Source: Gammaproteobacteria bacterium
Lineage (GTDB): Bacteria; Pseudomonadota; Gammaproteobacteria; SZUA-140
Direction of reading: 5' to 3'
DNA length: 64,000 bases
NCBI GenBank assembly: GCA_015491865.1
Contig: WFVD01000020.1
Location: 1 to 64,000 of the forward strand
The position numbers and the translations under genes are program-made. Under the pieces are notes generated by a model. That model saw nothing but the letters and a program-made list of their open reading frames with translations. It did not search any database and was not told the DNA's origin. Below are positions 1 to 9,272 of this stretch, in pieces (position 1 is the stretch's first letter; each line of letters starts with the position of its first letter).

Positions 1-85
1 GAGTATAGCCTTGCTCAAGTACCAGGCTCACCGCATCCAGTTTGAATTCCTTTGGATATTTCTTTCTTATCCTCATTTTCCTCAT
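1..85 (-). CDS. IS3-family transposase OrfA, N-terminal fragment (runs off the window)
   Basis: Reading from 85 leftwards gives a 28-residue N terminus containing KKYPKEFKLDAVSLVLEQGY. This is the start of the helix-turn-helix (HTH_Tnp_1) domain of IS3-family OrfA proteins, which bind the element ends and are joined to OrfB by programmed frameshifting. Two in-frame ATG codons are possible, at 85 and 76; neither has a well spaced ribosome binding site. The gene continues beyond position 1, so completeness is unknown. Confidence 0.7.
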   Translation of the reverse strand, partial: MRKMRIRKKYPKEFKLDAVSLVLEQGYT

Positions 86-123
86 CCATCAGTTAAGATC
101 ATTATCCTTAACCGGGCTGTCCA
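1..123 (-). mobile_element. IS3-family insertion sequence, terminal part
   Basis: The minus strand of the first 85 bases encodes the start of an IS3-type OrfA. The sequence upstream of that reading frame ends in TGGACAGCCCGG (complement of 112-123), which has the TG end and GC-rich start expected of an IS3-family inverted repeat. Integrase coding sequence begins immediately to the right, so 123 is probably the element boundary. The rest of the element lies to the left of the window, so the partner repeat and target duplication cannot be checked. Confidence 0.7.
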
Positions 124-783
124 AATCTATTGGACCACGTCAACCTCACTTGGTTGCTATCACCACCCAAGATCAAGTTGTTAGCGGTAACAGATGCACG
201 AAAGCCCTACCCGCTTTCTTGGGAAGAGCAGACACGATTATTGCAAGAGTTACCCACCCACTTGGCTAAGATGGCGCTCTTCAAGGTCAACACTGGAACC
301 AGGGAAAAGAAAGTGTGTAATCTGCGCTGGGAATGGGAAGTGACTATTCCCGAGCTGGACACCAGCGTATTCCTCATCCCAGAAGAGCGGGTGAAAAATG
401 GCGAAGTGCGCTTAGTGGTACTCAACAAGGTGGCGAGGTCGGTGATTGAAAATGTTCGGGGCATACATCCTGATTATGTATTCACCTATCGCGGGCATCC
501 AATCAATGTCATCAACAACAACGGATGGCAAAACGCAAGAAAGCGTGCAGCGCTCACTCAGGTACGTGTCCACGACCTCAAACATACGTTTGGACGTCGC
601 TTACGAGCTGCAGGAGTAACATATGAAGACCGGCAAGATTTGCTAGGACATAAATCAGGAAGGATCACCACGCACTATTCAGGGGCCGAGTTACAAAGCT
701 TGATTGAAGCCGCTGACAAGGTATGTGGAGATAACTCCCGCAAAAGTCCCGCACTCATTTTGCTGAAACAAAAAACGGGCTAG
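124..783 (+). pseudogene. Tyrosine site-specific integrase, 5' end removed by the IS
   Basis: The frame is open from the IS boundary to the stop at 783 and encodes the C-terminal catalytic half of a phage/island integrase. Visible are the first catalytic Arg region (NTGTREKKVCNLRW), the box II segment HDLKHTFGRRLRAAG, LGHKSGRITTHYS with the late His, and the nucleophilic Tyr. Box II carries Lys where many relatives have Arg (HDLK for HxLR); this is also seen in intact members of this subgroup as far as I recall. The N-terminal arm and core-binding domains are missing and the frame runs into the IS end, so the protein is probably not functional. It stops 38 bases from the 3' end of tRNA-Arg, the usual position for an integrase of a tRNA-inserted island. 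Confidence 0.75.
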
Positions 784-802
784 AGAAAAATCTCTAACCC
801 GT
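770..802 (-). terminator. Rho-independent terminator of tRNA-Arg
   Basis: On the minus strand ACGGG-T-TAGAGA, loop TTTT, TCTCTA-G-CCCGT forms a long hairpin followed by six T. It lies 20 bases beyond the tRNA-Arg 3' end. The arm overlaps the stop codon and last codons of the integrase on the other strand. Confidence 0.8.
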
Positions 803-821
803 TGGTATTACACAGTATAAA

Positions 822-898
822 TGGCGCGCCCGGAAGGATTCGAACCTCCGACCGCCTGGTTCGTAGCCAGGTACTCTATCCAGCTGAGCTACGGGCGC
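822..898 (-). tRNA. tRNA-Arg (anticodon ACG)
   Basis: 77 bases including an encoded CCA. Acceptor arms GCGCCCG/CGGGCGC pair fully; the anticodon arm CCTGG-CTACGAA-CCAGG gives anticodon ACG, read as ICG after deamination; the T arm contains GGTTCGAATCC. It follows csrA and tRNA-Ser, the same order as the serV-argVYZQ region of enterics. Its 3' end is the likely insertion target of the adjacent integrase. Confidence 0.97.
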
Positions 899-991
899 AC
901 TCTGAGGTTGCGCATTATATGTGGTTTAGCCCGGGTGTCAAGAAGCTATTAAATTTATTACAGAATGACAGACTATTCTTGATGCTTGGGA

Positions 992-1150
992 GCTCTGATC
1001 ACTTGTCATGAGAAGGCGTAAAGCGACAAAGTGATCGTTTAACTTATCGGTTCATCTCGCACCGAGATTGCTGCTCTGAAGAATGGGGAGTTCCTCTTCG
1101 TCACGCTTTGCTCGCAATAACAGACAAAGCCATTCATCAAAGGCTTTTAG
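992..1150. repeat. Dispersed palindromic repeat, copy A
   Basis: This stretch between the two tRNA genes aligns along its length, in the same orientation, with 59801-59960. Shared blocks include AAGCGACAAAG, CTGAAGAAT and the CTTTGCTC segment. It resembles the widespread family of repeats built on GTCATTGCGAGCG-AAGC-AATCTC and its complement, here decayed. The ends (CTGATCA at left, TTCATCAAAG at right) are weakly inverted. The rest of the 899-1310 gap holds no gene I can support. Confidence 0.7.
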
Positions 1151-1310
1151 TCTAGATAGAGGAGAAATTTAAATCACATATTTATGAATTAATATGCAGT
1201 TGAGAGAGCAGTTTGAGTGAATTATTTAAAGGATTTATGTTTGGGGCTCAGAAAACAGGATAAGATAGAGAAATATCAGAAAACCAGCTGCGTAATGGTC
1301 TTAAATTAGA

Positions 1311-1403
1311 TGGCGGAGAGAGAGGGATTCGAACCCTCGATGGAACTATAAATCCCATACTCCCTTAGCAGGGGAGCGCCTTCAGCCGCTCGGCCATCTC
1401 TCC
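1311..1403 (-). tRNA. tRNA-Ser (anticodon GCU)
   Basis: 93 bases with encoded CCA and the long variable arm of a class II tRNA. Acceptor arms GGAGAGA/TCTCTCC pair; the anticodon arm CTCCC-CTGCTAA-GGGAG gives GCU for AGC/AGU codons; the T arm has GGTTCGAATCC. It lies downstream of the csrA terminator and probably has its own promoter in 1404-1500. Confidence 0.97.
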
Positions 1404-1503
1404 GTGTTAATTACTCAGACAAACAGAACTTTCGCTCGACTCGACTGCGTTTCACCCCCACTTTCAGGGAGCGCATAGGATACCAAGTTTTTCTCTTCGT
1501 GCC

Positions 1504-1540
1504 AAAAAATAAATGAGCCAAATGAAACATTTGGCTCATT
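1504..1540 (-). terminator. Rho-independent terminator downstream of csrA
   Basis: A perfect 13-bp stem (AATGAGCCAAATG / CATTTGGCTCATT, 1512-1540) with a 3-base loop is followed on the minus strand by TATTTTTT. It sits 100 bases beyond the csrA stop and before tRNA-Ser. Confidence 0.85.
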
Positions 1541-1639
1541 ATTTCCTACTCGTTCAAAAAGGATGGTCTGGTGATCTGCATACACCCAAAACACTCTGGC
1601 GAGGTCCGCCTGAGTCAACAGAAAGAGCGCTAACGTAGG

Positions 1640-1825
1640 CTATGCAGTGCCCTCGTCAGTTTTCTCTTTTTGAATACGCTCATAAATCTCTTCGCGATGA
1701 ACGGTTACGTCCCTGGGGGCATTAACGCCGATTCTAACCTGATTACCCCGCACTCCAAGCACAGTCACAGTCACTTCATCACCGATCATTAAGGTCTCAC
1801 CTACTCGCCTTGTCAAAATCAGCAT
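1640..1825 (-). CDS. csrA: Carbon storage regulator CsrA
   Basis: 61 residues, the full CsrA length. The protein is a dimeric RNA-binding regulator that blocks or stabilises mRNAs by binding GGA motifs in leaders, controlling carbon storage, motility and biofilm. The N terminus [16 protein letters not shown] and the region [19 protein letters not shown] carry the strand and RNA-contact residues (R4, R44-equivalent) expected of the family. A good ribosome binding site (GGTGAGGAGACAGCA) precedes the ATG. It is the last gene of alaS-lysC-csrA and has its own terminator. The 170-bp gap before it probably holds its own promoter. Confidence 0.97.
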   Translation of the reverse strand: MLILTRRVGETLMIGDEVTVTVLGVRGNQVRIGVNAPRDVTVHREEIYERIQKEKTDEGTA

Positions 1826-1995
1826 TGCTGTCTCCTCACCAAAGATCCTTTAGATTTTTCTTATAAAAACAATCCGCTCGTTGTAAATTTCTTATCGACC
1901 ACCCTATGATTATCTATAGGAGTTTTCAGATTAGGGCTATCGTGACAACATGCAGTCAGTGACAAACACCTGAAATTAAGATGATAAACAGTAAT

Positions 1996-3219
1996 TTACG
2001 CTGATTGCTCTAAACCAAACGCCTCATGCAAGGCCCTGACACTCAATTCCAGATACTTTTCATCTACCACCACTGAAATCTTTATCTCTGATGTCGATAT
2101 CATTCGGATATTGACACCCTCATTAGCCAGCGTCTCAAACATAGTGCTAGCAATACCTGCGTGTGAGCGCATACCTACACCAACAATCGACACTTTAACA
2201 ATCTTTGTATCACCCGTCACTTCGCGTGCGCCAAGTTTGTCTGCCGTCTGCTGCATAATGGCAAAGCTTTTATCGAAGTCGTTTCGGTGAACGGTGAAGG
2301 TGAAATCAGTGGAGGCATCTTCCGCGACATTTTGAATAATCATATCAAGCTCAATATTGCTGTCTGCAATCGGGCCGAGAATCTTATGCGCGACGCCGGG
2401 CTGATCCGGCACACCTAAAATCGTTATTTTTGCTTCATCACGATTAAACGCGATCCCTGAAATTAACGCCTGTTCCATCTCCGCATCCTCAGCTGAAATC
2501 AATGTACCACTCACCGTCTCTTCAAATGAGGAGAGCACCCGCAATGGTACGCCATACTTACTGGCGAATTCTACCGAACGAATCTGTAGCACCTTTGCTC
2601 CCAGACTCGCCATCTCCAGCATCTCTTCATAGGTTATGTGATCAAGGCGACGCGCCTCTGATACTACTCGTGGGTCAGTAGTGTAGACGCCGTCAACATC
2701 GGTATAAATCTGACATTCGTCGGCCTTCAGTGCAGCTGCCAACGCAACCGCAGAGGTATCAGAACCGCCACGCCCCAGGGTGGTGATATTGCCCCCTTCA
2801 TCCATCCCCTGAAAACCGGCCACCACTACCACGCGCCCCAACGCCAGGTCTTGACGAATGCGCCTGTCATCAATATCGATGATGCGCGCCTTGTTATGCA
2901 CACTGTCGGTACGGATATGCACCTGATGACCCGTGTATGAACGCGCCGCGCAGCCGCGCTGATCCAGCGCCATGCTGAGCAGCGCAATAGTCACCTGTTC
3001 TCCAGTCGATAGTAATACATCCAGCTCTCGCGGCACCGGTTCGTTCTGAATAGCCCTGGCCATCTCGACCAGGCGATTGGTCTCGCCACTCATCGCAGAG
3101 ACCACCACCACGACCTGGTGACCCTCTTTTCGCCAGCGCATCACTCTGTCCGCGACGCTCTCGATGCGCTCGACCGTCGCAACCGAGGTACCGCCATATT
3201 TCTGTACAATCAGACTCAT
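1996..3219 (-). CDS. lysC: Aspartate kinase (monofunctional, lysine-sensitive type)
   Basis: 407 residues. It phosphorylates aspartate to beta-aspartyl phosphate, the first step to lysine, threonine, methionine and diaminopimelate. The N-terminal kinase domain starts with VQKYGGTSVA and contains FQGMDEGGNITTLGRGGSDT in the substrate region. Residues from about 265 form two ACT domains (ILGVPDQPGVAHKILGPIAD; VSIVGVGMRSHAGIASTMF) for amino acid feedback. The length and layout are those of the alpha/beta type, in which an internal start can give a separate regulatory subunit; I could not confirm such a start here. The ATG follows GGAAAAAAG. The gene is 27 bases after alaS, so the two are probably cotranscribed. 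Confidence 0.95.
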   Translation of the reverse strand: MSLIVQKYGGTSVATVERIESVADRVMRWRKEGHQVVVVVSAMSGETNRLVEMARAIQNEPVPRELDVLLSTGEQVTIALLSMALDQRGCAARSYTGHQVHIRTDSVHNKARIIDIDDRRIRQDLALGRVVVVAGFQGMDEGGNITTLGRGGSDTSAVALAAALKADECQIYTDVDGVYTTDPRVVSEARRLDHITYEEMLEMASLGAKVLQIRSVEFASKYGVPLRVLSSFEETVSGTLISAEDAEMEQALISGIAFNRDEAKITILGVPDQPGVAHKILGPIADSNIELDMIIQNVAEDASTDFTFTVHRNDFDKSFAIMQQTADKLGAREVTGDTKIVKVSIVGVGMRSHAGIASTMFETLANEGVNIRMISTSEIKISVVVDEKYLELSVRALHEAFGLEQSA

Positions 3220-3246
3220 CTTTTTTCCGTTAACGCTGCCGTATGG

Positions 3247-5874
3247 TTACGGTGCACCGCACCCCTCAACCCACTCTTTCACCGATGCCAGTGCGGCATC
3301 AAGCGCTGCCGGTTCTGTTCCACCTGCCTGCGCCATATCAGGACGCCCACCACCTTTGCCTCCCACCTGCTGTGCAACATGTTTGACCAGATCTCCAGCC
3401 TTTATCTGCTTAATCAGATCCGGGGTGACACCGGCAGTCAGAGAAACTTTTTCACCCGTAACTGCGCCCAGCACGATAACGGCTGAGCCCAGTTTGTTTT
3501 TTAGCTGATCAACGGTGTCGCGTAACGTCCGAGCATCTGCCCCTTCAAGCTTTGCAGCCAATACCTTAATGCCATTTACCTCGATCGCCTGCTCTGCCAG
3601 CGCCGAACCCTGACTACTGGCGAGCTTCCCTTTTAGCTGTTCGAGCTCTTTTTCCAGCTTACGGCTACGATCAACCAGCTGCTGAACCTTATCGAGCGTA
3701 TCGTCTCGACCACCTTTGACTAGCTCTGAAACCGCTGCAAAGTTAGACTCCAGTCTCTCCAGCCACGCCAGCGCATGCTCGCCTGTCACCGCCTCAATGC
3801 GGCGAACTCCCGCTGCGGTGCCGGTCTCAAATATAATTTTAAACAGCCCGATGTCACCGGCGCGCTCGGCATGGATCCCGCCACACAACTCGGTTGAAAA
3901 GTCACCGATGCTCAACACCCGCACTTCATCGCTATACTTTTCACCAAACAGCGCCATCGCGCCTGCTTCAACCGCATCGTCATAATTCATTAAACGGGTC
4001 TGCACTGCATGGTTGGCGCGCACCTCTGCATTGACGATACGTTCGATCTCCTGTAGCTGCGCTTTTGTCACTGGTTCGAAATGAGAGAAATCAAAACGCA
4101 GACGATCCGCTTCAACTAACGAACCCTTCTGCGTCACATGCTCGCCCAGCACCTGGCGAAGCGCCGCATGCAATAGATGGGTGGCTGAGTGGTTGAGTAT
4201 AATCGCCTGACGGCGCGCCTGATCGACATCAGCAGCCAATGTCATACCGAGCCGGATTTCACCACTCAGCACCTTGCCGATATGACCATTTTTACCGCTC
4301 AACAGGCGTGTATCAGAAACGGTAAACTCAATCCCGTTTGCCGTCAGGCGGCCGCGATCACCCGCTTGCCCGCCAGACTCTGCATAGAACGGTGTTTTAT
4401 CAAGGATAACCACCCCATCTTCACCAGCAACCAGCGCGTTAACCTGTGACTCACCACGGATCAACGCAACCACTTTGGCCTGGCCATCAACATGGTCATA
4501 ACCGGTAAACTCAGATGCGACATCAACCTCAACCGATGCAGCGTAATCGACACCAAACTGGCTGGCAGAACGGGCGCGTTCTCGCTGCGCCGCCATCGCC
4601 TGCTCGAAGCCGGTAGTATCAATAGTCAACTGACGTTCACGAGCGATATCGGCCGTTAAATCGGCGGGGAAACCGTAGGTGTCGTAGAGCTTAAAGACCG
4701 TCTCGCCAGGGAGCTCTCTCCCTTTTAGATCTGCGATAGCGCTTTCCAGAATTTTCATCCCCTGATCAAGCGTCTCTGAAAAACGCTCCTCTTCCAGCTT
4801 CAGCACCTTTTCAATCTGTCCCTGCGCCTTCGTAAGCTCGGGGTAGGCCTCGCCCATCTCATCCACTAATGGCGCAACCAGTTTGTAATAAAATGTCTCA
4901 TTTACACCCAGTTTGTAGGCGTGGCGGATGGCGCGACGAATCACACGACGCAGCACATAACCGCGCCCCTCATTCGATGGCATCACCCCATCGACAATCA
5001 AAAAAGCGCAGGAGCGGATATGATCAGCAATCACGCGCAGTGAATTATTGTTGAGGTCGGTGCGCTTCGTGACCTCAGCTGCAGCCCTGATTAGATTGGC
5101 GAACAGGTCGATCTCGTAGTTACTGTGTACCCCTTGCATCACAGCAGCCAACCGCTCCAGCCCCATGCCGGTATCGACTGACGGTTTTGGCAGCTTAGTC
5201 ATCGTGCCATCGGCAGCGCGATTATACTGCATAAAAACCAGATTCCAGATTTCGATGTAACGGTCTCCATCTTCATCCGGGCTCCCCGGCGGGCCACCAG
5301 CCACCTCGGCTCCGTGGTCATAAAAGATCTCAGTACAGGGGCCACAAGGACCGGTGTCGCCCATCGACCAGAAGTTATCGCTCTCGTAACGCTTGCCACC
5401 CGTCTTGTCACCAATGCGAATTAACTGTTCAGGAGCCACACCGATCTCATCAAGCCATATTGATGCCGCTTCGTCATCTTCATCATAGACAGTGACCCAC
5501 AGGCGCGCTTTGGGGAGCTCAAGCTCTTTCGTCAAAAATTCCCACGCGAAACGGATCGCATCATGTTTAAAATAGTCGCCAAAACTGAAGTTACCCAGCA
5601 TCTCAAAAAAGGTGTGATGTCGCGCCGTATAACCGACGTTTTCAAGGTCGTTGTGTTTTCCACCGGCACGTACACAGCGCTGCGAGCTGGCCGCACGCAG
5701 ATAGGAGCGCTTCTCCTGTCCCAGAAAGGTCTCTTTAAATTGCACCATGCCGGCATTGGTAAAGAGCAATGTCGGGTCATTACCCGGCACTAGCGGGCTA
5801 CTTGCCACAATTTCATGGCCCTGTCGGGCAAAATAGTCGAGAAACTTTTCTCTTAAAGCTGCTGTTGAAGTCAT
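3247..5874 (-). CDS. alaS: Alanyl-tRNA synthetase
   Basis: 875 residues, the normal length. It charges tRNA-Ala and edits mischarged Ser/Gly. The class II catalytic core is at the N terminus ([17 protein letters not shown]; motif 2 around [17 protein letters not shown]). The editing domain zinc ligands HSATHLLH and [11 protein letters not shown] are intact. The C-terminal C-Ala region ends with a [15 protein letters not shown] segment, which is also conserved in DHHA1 domains. There is no strong ribosome binding site before the ATG. Its position between recX and lysC is the usual gammaproteobacterial arrangement. Confidence 0.97.
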   Translation of the reverse strand: MTSTAALREKFLDYFARQGHEIVASSPLVPGNDPTLLFTNAGMVQFKETFLGQEKRSYLRAASSQRCVRAGGKHNDLENVGYTARHHTFFEMLGNFSFGDYFKHDAIRFAWEFLTKELELPKARLWVTVYDEDDEAASIWLDEIGVAPEQLIRIGDKTGGKRYESDNFWSMGDTGPCGPCTEIFYDHGAEVAGGPPGSPDEDGDRYIEIWNLVFMQYNRAADGTMTKLPKPSVDTGMGLERLAAVMQGVHSNYEIDLFANLIRAAAEVTKRTDLNNNSLRVIADHIRSCAFLIVDGVMPSNEGRGYVLRRVIRRAIRHAYKLGVNETFYYKLVAPLVDEMGEAYPELTKAQGQIEKVLKLEEERFSETLDQGMKILESAIADLKGRELPGETVFKLYDTYGFPADLTADIARERQLTIDTTGFEQAMAAQRERARSASQFGVDYAASVEVDVASEFTGYDHVDGQAKVVALIRGESQVNALVAGEDGVVILDKTPFYAESGGQAGDRGRLTANGIEFTVSDTRLLSGKNGHIGKVLSGEIRLGMTLAADVDQARRQAIILNHSATHLLHAALRQVLGEHVTQKGSLVEADRLRFDFSHFEPVTKAQLQEIERIVNAEVRANHAVQTRLMNYDDAVEAGAMALFGEKYSDEVRVLSIGDFSTELCGGIHAERAGDIGLFKIIFETGTAAGVRRIEAVTGEHALAWLERLESNFAAVSELVKGGRDDTLDKVQQLVDRSRKLEKELEQLKGKLASSQGSALAEQAIEVNGIKVLAAKLEGADARTLRDTVDQLKNKLGSAVIVLGAVTGEKVSLTAGVTPDLIKQIKAGDLVKHVAQQVGGKGGGRPDMAQAGGTEPAALDAALASVKEWVEGCGAP

Positions 5875-6021
5875 CAGGATTCTTTACACATTAAAATATG
5901 GCTCACGAGCGAGGTCGCTTATCTGTCGGCTCGATCCATTCCCAAGTTGAAATTATTGTTATTCCGTTGTTTTTGTATTGTATTATCGATTTGTAGCACA
6001 TTTTGAGGCGAGAGTATAAGC

Positions 6022-6435
6022 CTAATCTACGTCTTTAAATATATGTTTTATCTGATCCGAGGTAAAACCGCGATACTGCAGGAACTTCAACTGCTTTGCA
6101 CGCGCCTTCATCTCTGAAGGGAGTTCACTGCCAAAGCGCTTCTGCCTTGCGCTCCGGGCGGTCTCTATCCAGCGCTGACCCTGAAAAGCGAGGCAGTCAC
6201 CGATCAGCTCATTCGCCACGCCGCGCTGGCGCAACTCTTCACGGATCCGCACCGGACCGAAACCCCTGTTCATCCGGGAGCGCACATAACTCTCAGCGTA
6301 ACGCGCATCCGAGAGCAGCCCATCTGCCGCCAGCCCTGCCAGGGCTTCGTCAACAAACAGCTCATCAAAACCTTTTTCGATTAACTTTCTGCGCAGCTCG
6401 GCAGCAGCGTGTTCACGTCGAGAAAGCAGATCCAT
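6022..6435 (-). CDS. recX: RecX, regulator of RecA
   Basis: 137 residues from the first ATG. RecX caps and disassembles RecA filaments. The protein is built of three-helix repeats; REHAAAELRRKLIEKGF and YAESYVRSRMNRGFGPVRIREEL are typical. The ATG at 6435 has no ribosome binding site, and the in-frame codons before it (…LGARKRAMDLL) still look like family sequence, so translation may begin further upstream, close to the recA stop at 6498, at a non-ATG codon. The gene directly follows recA and was probably cotranscribed with it by read-through. Confidence 0.9.
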   Translation of the reverse strand: MDLLSRREHAAAELRRKLIEKGFDELFVDEALAGLAADGLLSDARYAESYVRSRMNRGFGPVRIREELRQRGVANELIGDCLAFQGQRWIETARSARQKRFGSELPSEMKARAKQLKFLQYRGFTSDQIKHIFKDVD

Positions 6436-6497
6436 CGCCCGTTTGCGAGCACCCAGGGGCGTGTTGTCTGCTACCCCCTGAGCGTTTTCTCGATTAT

Positions 6498-7529
6498 TCA
6501 GTCCTTCGCCTCAGCAGCCTCGTCGCCTTCTGCCTCTGTTGTTGGCAATAGCCTTGCTCGTATGGCGCTTTCGATCTCTTCAGCAATCTCCGGGTGCTCT
6601 TTCAAATAGGTGCGCACATTCTCCTTGCCCTGCCCGATCCGATCACCGTTGTAGCTGTACCAGGCGCCGGCCTTATCTACCAATCCCTCCTTAACACCGA
6701 GAGAGATAATCTCACCCTCGCGCGACACCCCTTCTCCATAAAGAATCTCGAACTCAACCTGCTTGAATGGCGGGGCGACCTTATTTTTGACCACTTTGAC
6801 GCGGGTCTCGTTACCCACCACTTCATCGCCTTTTTTGATCGCGCCAATACGGCGAATATCAAGCCGAACCGAGGCGTAAAATTTCAACGCATTACCGCCG
6901 GTGGTGGTCTCCGGATTGCCAAACATCACGCCGATCTTCATCCGAATCTGGTTGATAAAAATCACCAGTGTATTGGAGCGCTTAATGTTACCGGTCAGTT
7001 TACGCAGCGCCTGGGACATCAGTCGCGCCTGCAGCCCCATATGAGAATCACCCATATCTCCTTCAATCTCAGCCTTTGGAGTCAGTGCGGCTACAGAGTC
7101 CACGACCACCACATCGACCGCGCTTGAGCGCACCAGCATATCGGTAATCTCCAGCGCCTGCTCACCCGTATCGGGCTGCGAAACCAGTAGCTCATCAACA
7201 TCCACACCAAGTTTGCCGGCATAGACCGGATCCAGTGCATGCTCGGCATCGACAAATGCAGCAGTGCCACCCGCCTTCTGCGCCTCGGCAACCACTTGCA
7301 GCGCCAGTGTCGTCTTCCCTGAAGACTCTGGACCGTAGATCTCAATCACTCGCCCTTTCGGCAGCCCACCGATACCCAGCGCAACATCGAGTCCCAACGA
7401 GCCGGTAGAGATCGCCTCAATGCCGCGCGCGACGCCTTCGTCACCCATCCGCATCACTGAACCTTTACCAAATTGTCGCTCGATCTGGCTTAACGCCGCG
7501 TCCAGTGCCTTTTGCTTGTTTGCTTCCAT
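6498..7529 (-). CDS. recA: Recombinase RecA
   Basis: 343 residues from the chosen start. RecA forms filaments on single-stranded DNA, drives strand exchange and promotes LexA self-cleavage. Walker [13 protein letters not shown], the region [20 protein letters not shown], loop L1/L2 segments ([20 protein letters not shown] and [20 protein letters not shown]) and the acidic C-tail are present. An open frame reaches 7625, but the family begins at [13 protein letters not shown], and AGAGGG lies seven bases before the ATG at 7529 (a second ATG is at 7532). I looked for a CTG-N10-CAG LexA box upstream and did not find a clear one. Confidence 0.97.
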   Translation of the reverse strand: MEANKQKALDAALSQIERQFGKGSVMRMGDEGVARGIEAISTGSLGLDVALGIGGLPKGRVIEIYGPESSGKTTLALQVVAEAQKAGGTAAFVDAEHALDPVYAGKLGVDVDELLVSQPDTGEQALEITDMLVRSSAVDVVVVDSVAALTPKAEIEGDMGDSHMGLQARLMSQALRKLTGNIKRSNTLVIFINQIRMKIGVMFGNPETTTGGNALKFYASVRLDIRRIGAIKKGDEVVGNETRVKVVKNKVAPPFKQVEFEILYGEGVSREGEIISLGVKEGLVDKAGAWYSYNGDRIGQGKENVRTYLKEHPEIAEEIESAIRARLLPTTEAEGDEAAEAKD

Positions 7530-7735
7530 CATGAGACCCTCTGCTAAAAATACGCTTAAATTTCGTTGTCTTGCTGCGCTAACCCCCGAATAACCTGACA
7601 CCGATTGCGAGCTGCCAGCAAACATTGGCGCAAATTATCACATAGATACCAGCCCCATCCTAGCGCTGTTTTCTATCACCACAGGGCACATTAAACAGTA
7701 AAATCAAAGTGCCAGACTCTGCAATGATATCCACG

Positions 7736-8245
7736 CTAGTTTTTAAAAGCGTCTCGATCAGAGTTCAACATAAGTGCTAATCCAGAGAGCGAATATGCGA
7801 TCGCCTGCGCTCGAACTGACTCTCGATCTCCATCAAAAACAACAAGATCAGAGCTAAACCTCATCTTATCTAACGCCCATGAGAAACAAACGGTACCGAC
7901 CGGTTTCGCCTCGTTGCCGCCCGCTGGCCCGGCAATACCGCTGATCGCAAGCGACACCTGCCCTGCACTATTGCCCAGCGCACCAAGCGCCATCGCTTCG
8001 ACAACTGCCAGTGAAACTGCGCCGTGGCGCTCAATCAACCCCGCATCAATCCCCAGCATCTCCTCTTTCGAGCGGTTACTGTAGGTCACAAAACCGCGCT
8101 CAAACCATGCCGAGCTACCCGCCAATGAGGTCAGCGCCTGCGCCACACCACCACCTGTACAGGATTCTGCCGTTACCAGCATCCACTCCCGCGACACTAA
8201 CGTCTCAGCGATCTGCATAACAGCGTCTCTTATCTCATCTTCCAA
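7736..8245 (-). CDS. pncC: Nicotinamide-nucleotide amidohydrolase PncC (CinA C-terminal domain)
   Basis: 169 residues. It deamidates NMN to NaMN, recycling the pyridine nucleotide released by DNA ligase. The stand-alone CinA C-terminal domain is complete: TAESCTGGGVAQALT, SSAWFERGFVTYSNRSKEEM, ISGIAGPAGG and KPVGTVCFSW. The frame is open to a TTG at 8275, but a TTG at 8245 has AGGGGA six bases upstream and matches the family N terminus, so I chose it. It stands just upstream of recA in the same direction, a common linkage. The 200-bp gap between them should carry the recA promoter. Confidence 0.93.
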   Translation of the reverse strand: MEDEIRDAVMQIAETLVSREWMLVTAESCTGGGVAQALTSLAGSSAWFERGFVTYSNRSKEEMLGIDAGLIERHGAVSLAVVEAMALGALGNSAGQVSLAISGIAGPAGGNEAKPVGTVCFSWALDKMRFSSDLVVFDGDRESVRAQAIAYSLSGLALMLNSDRDAFKN

Positions 8246-8370
8246 TCCACTTCCCCTATATAGATATTGTTGCAAAACGCTTGCCTGTCACTTTTGCCAT
8301 CGCGTATCCTTACGCCCTGTTTCAAGTCCAGCATTAGCCCTCTAAAAAAACAAAAGAAAAGAAGATAACC

Positions 8371-9243
8371 GTGCGCTATTTAAACCACATCTCCATTCTG
8401 CTGCAATATATCCTTCCCCACCACCTGCTGACATGGTGCGTTCGCGGGATCACACGCATCCGCTTTGCCCCATTTAAGAATAGCGCGATCAAGCTATTTA
8501 TCCGTGCCTTTAAAGTAGACATGAGCATTGCACAGGAAGAGGCCCCCAGCGCCTACCCCGACTTTAATAGTTTTTTCACCCGCCCGCTCAAAGCTGGTGC
8601 GCGCCCGATTGCCAGCGCCCCCGGTGAGATCGCCTGCCCGGTTGATGGTGCAATCAGCCAGCTCGGCAAAATCAGCGGCAGCGGCCGTATCTTCCAGGCC
8701 AAAGGGCACGACTACTCACTGGAAGAGCTTCTGGGGGGGGCAAAAGAGCTGGCAGCGCGATTCCAGAACGGCTCCTTTGCCACGATCTACCTCTCCCCTA
8801 GCGATTATCACCGCATCCACATGCCGCTGAAAGGGAAACTACAGGAGATGACCTACATCCCGGGACGTCTTTTTAGTGTTAGTAAATTTGCCAGCGAGCA
8901 TGTGCCGCGTCTTTTTGCGCGTAATGAGCGTCTGGTCAACCTGTTTGAAACAGAGGCGGGGCCGATGGCGCTGATCATGGTTGGTGCGCTCAATGTTGCC
9001 GGGATGGAGACGGTATGGGCAGGTAATATTCCAGATAGCGTTAACTGGGAGATTAAAAAGTGGTGTTACAGCGATAATTCAGTAGAAAAAGAGATTGAAC
9101 TTGCACACGGTGAAGAGATGGGACGTTTTAATATGGGTTCGACCGTTATCCTGTTATATGCGAAAGATCGAATCCAGTGGAGTAACGAACTCTCAGCAGA
9201 ATGCCCCGTCAGGATGGGGCAACTACTCGCAACGATTCGCTAA
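8371..9243 (+). CDS. psd: Phosphatidylserine decarboxylase proenzyme
   Basis: 290 residues, start GTG. It makes phosphatidylethanolamine from phosphatidylserine at the inner membrane. The proenzyme cuts itself at Gly256-Ser257 in MGSTVILLY (family LGST), giving the beta chain and an alpha chain with a pyruvoyl group from the Ser. The N terminus has a short amphipathic membrane segment, and the catalytic His region YHRIHMPLKGKL is present. The gene converges on the PilZ gene, with 29 bases between the stops. Confidence 0.95.
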   Translation: MRYLNHISILLQYILPHHLLTWCVRGITRIRFAPFKNSAIKLFIRAFKVDMSIAQEEAPSAYPDFNSFFTRPLKAGARPIASAPGEIACPVDGAISQLGKISGSGRIFQAKGHDYSLEELLGGAKELAARFQNGSFATIYLSPSDYHRIHMPLKGKLQEMTYIPGRLFSVSKFASEHVPRLFARNERLVNLFETEAGPMALIMVGALNVAGMETVWAGNIPDSVNWEIKKWCYSDNSVEKEIELAHGEEMGRFNMGSTVILLYAKDRIQWSNELSAECPVRMGQLLATIR

Positions 9244-9272
9244 ACCAGGACTAACTAGAGACTAGCCCGGGA

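Noticed and set aside
802-1011. 69-residue plus-strand frame with GRIRTSDRLVRSQVLYPAEL
   Set aside because: It is the antisense translation of tRNA-Arg, a well-known false gene call.
1415-1618. 67-residue minus-strand frame between csrA and tRNA-Ser
   Set aside because: It runs through the csrA terminator hairpin, has no ribosome binding site and no family likeness.
7533-7735. LexA (SOS) box in front of recA
   Set aside because: I looked for CTG-N10-CAG on both strands and found only pairs with wrong spacing (for example CTG-N13-CAG near 7668-7686).
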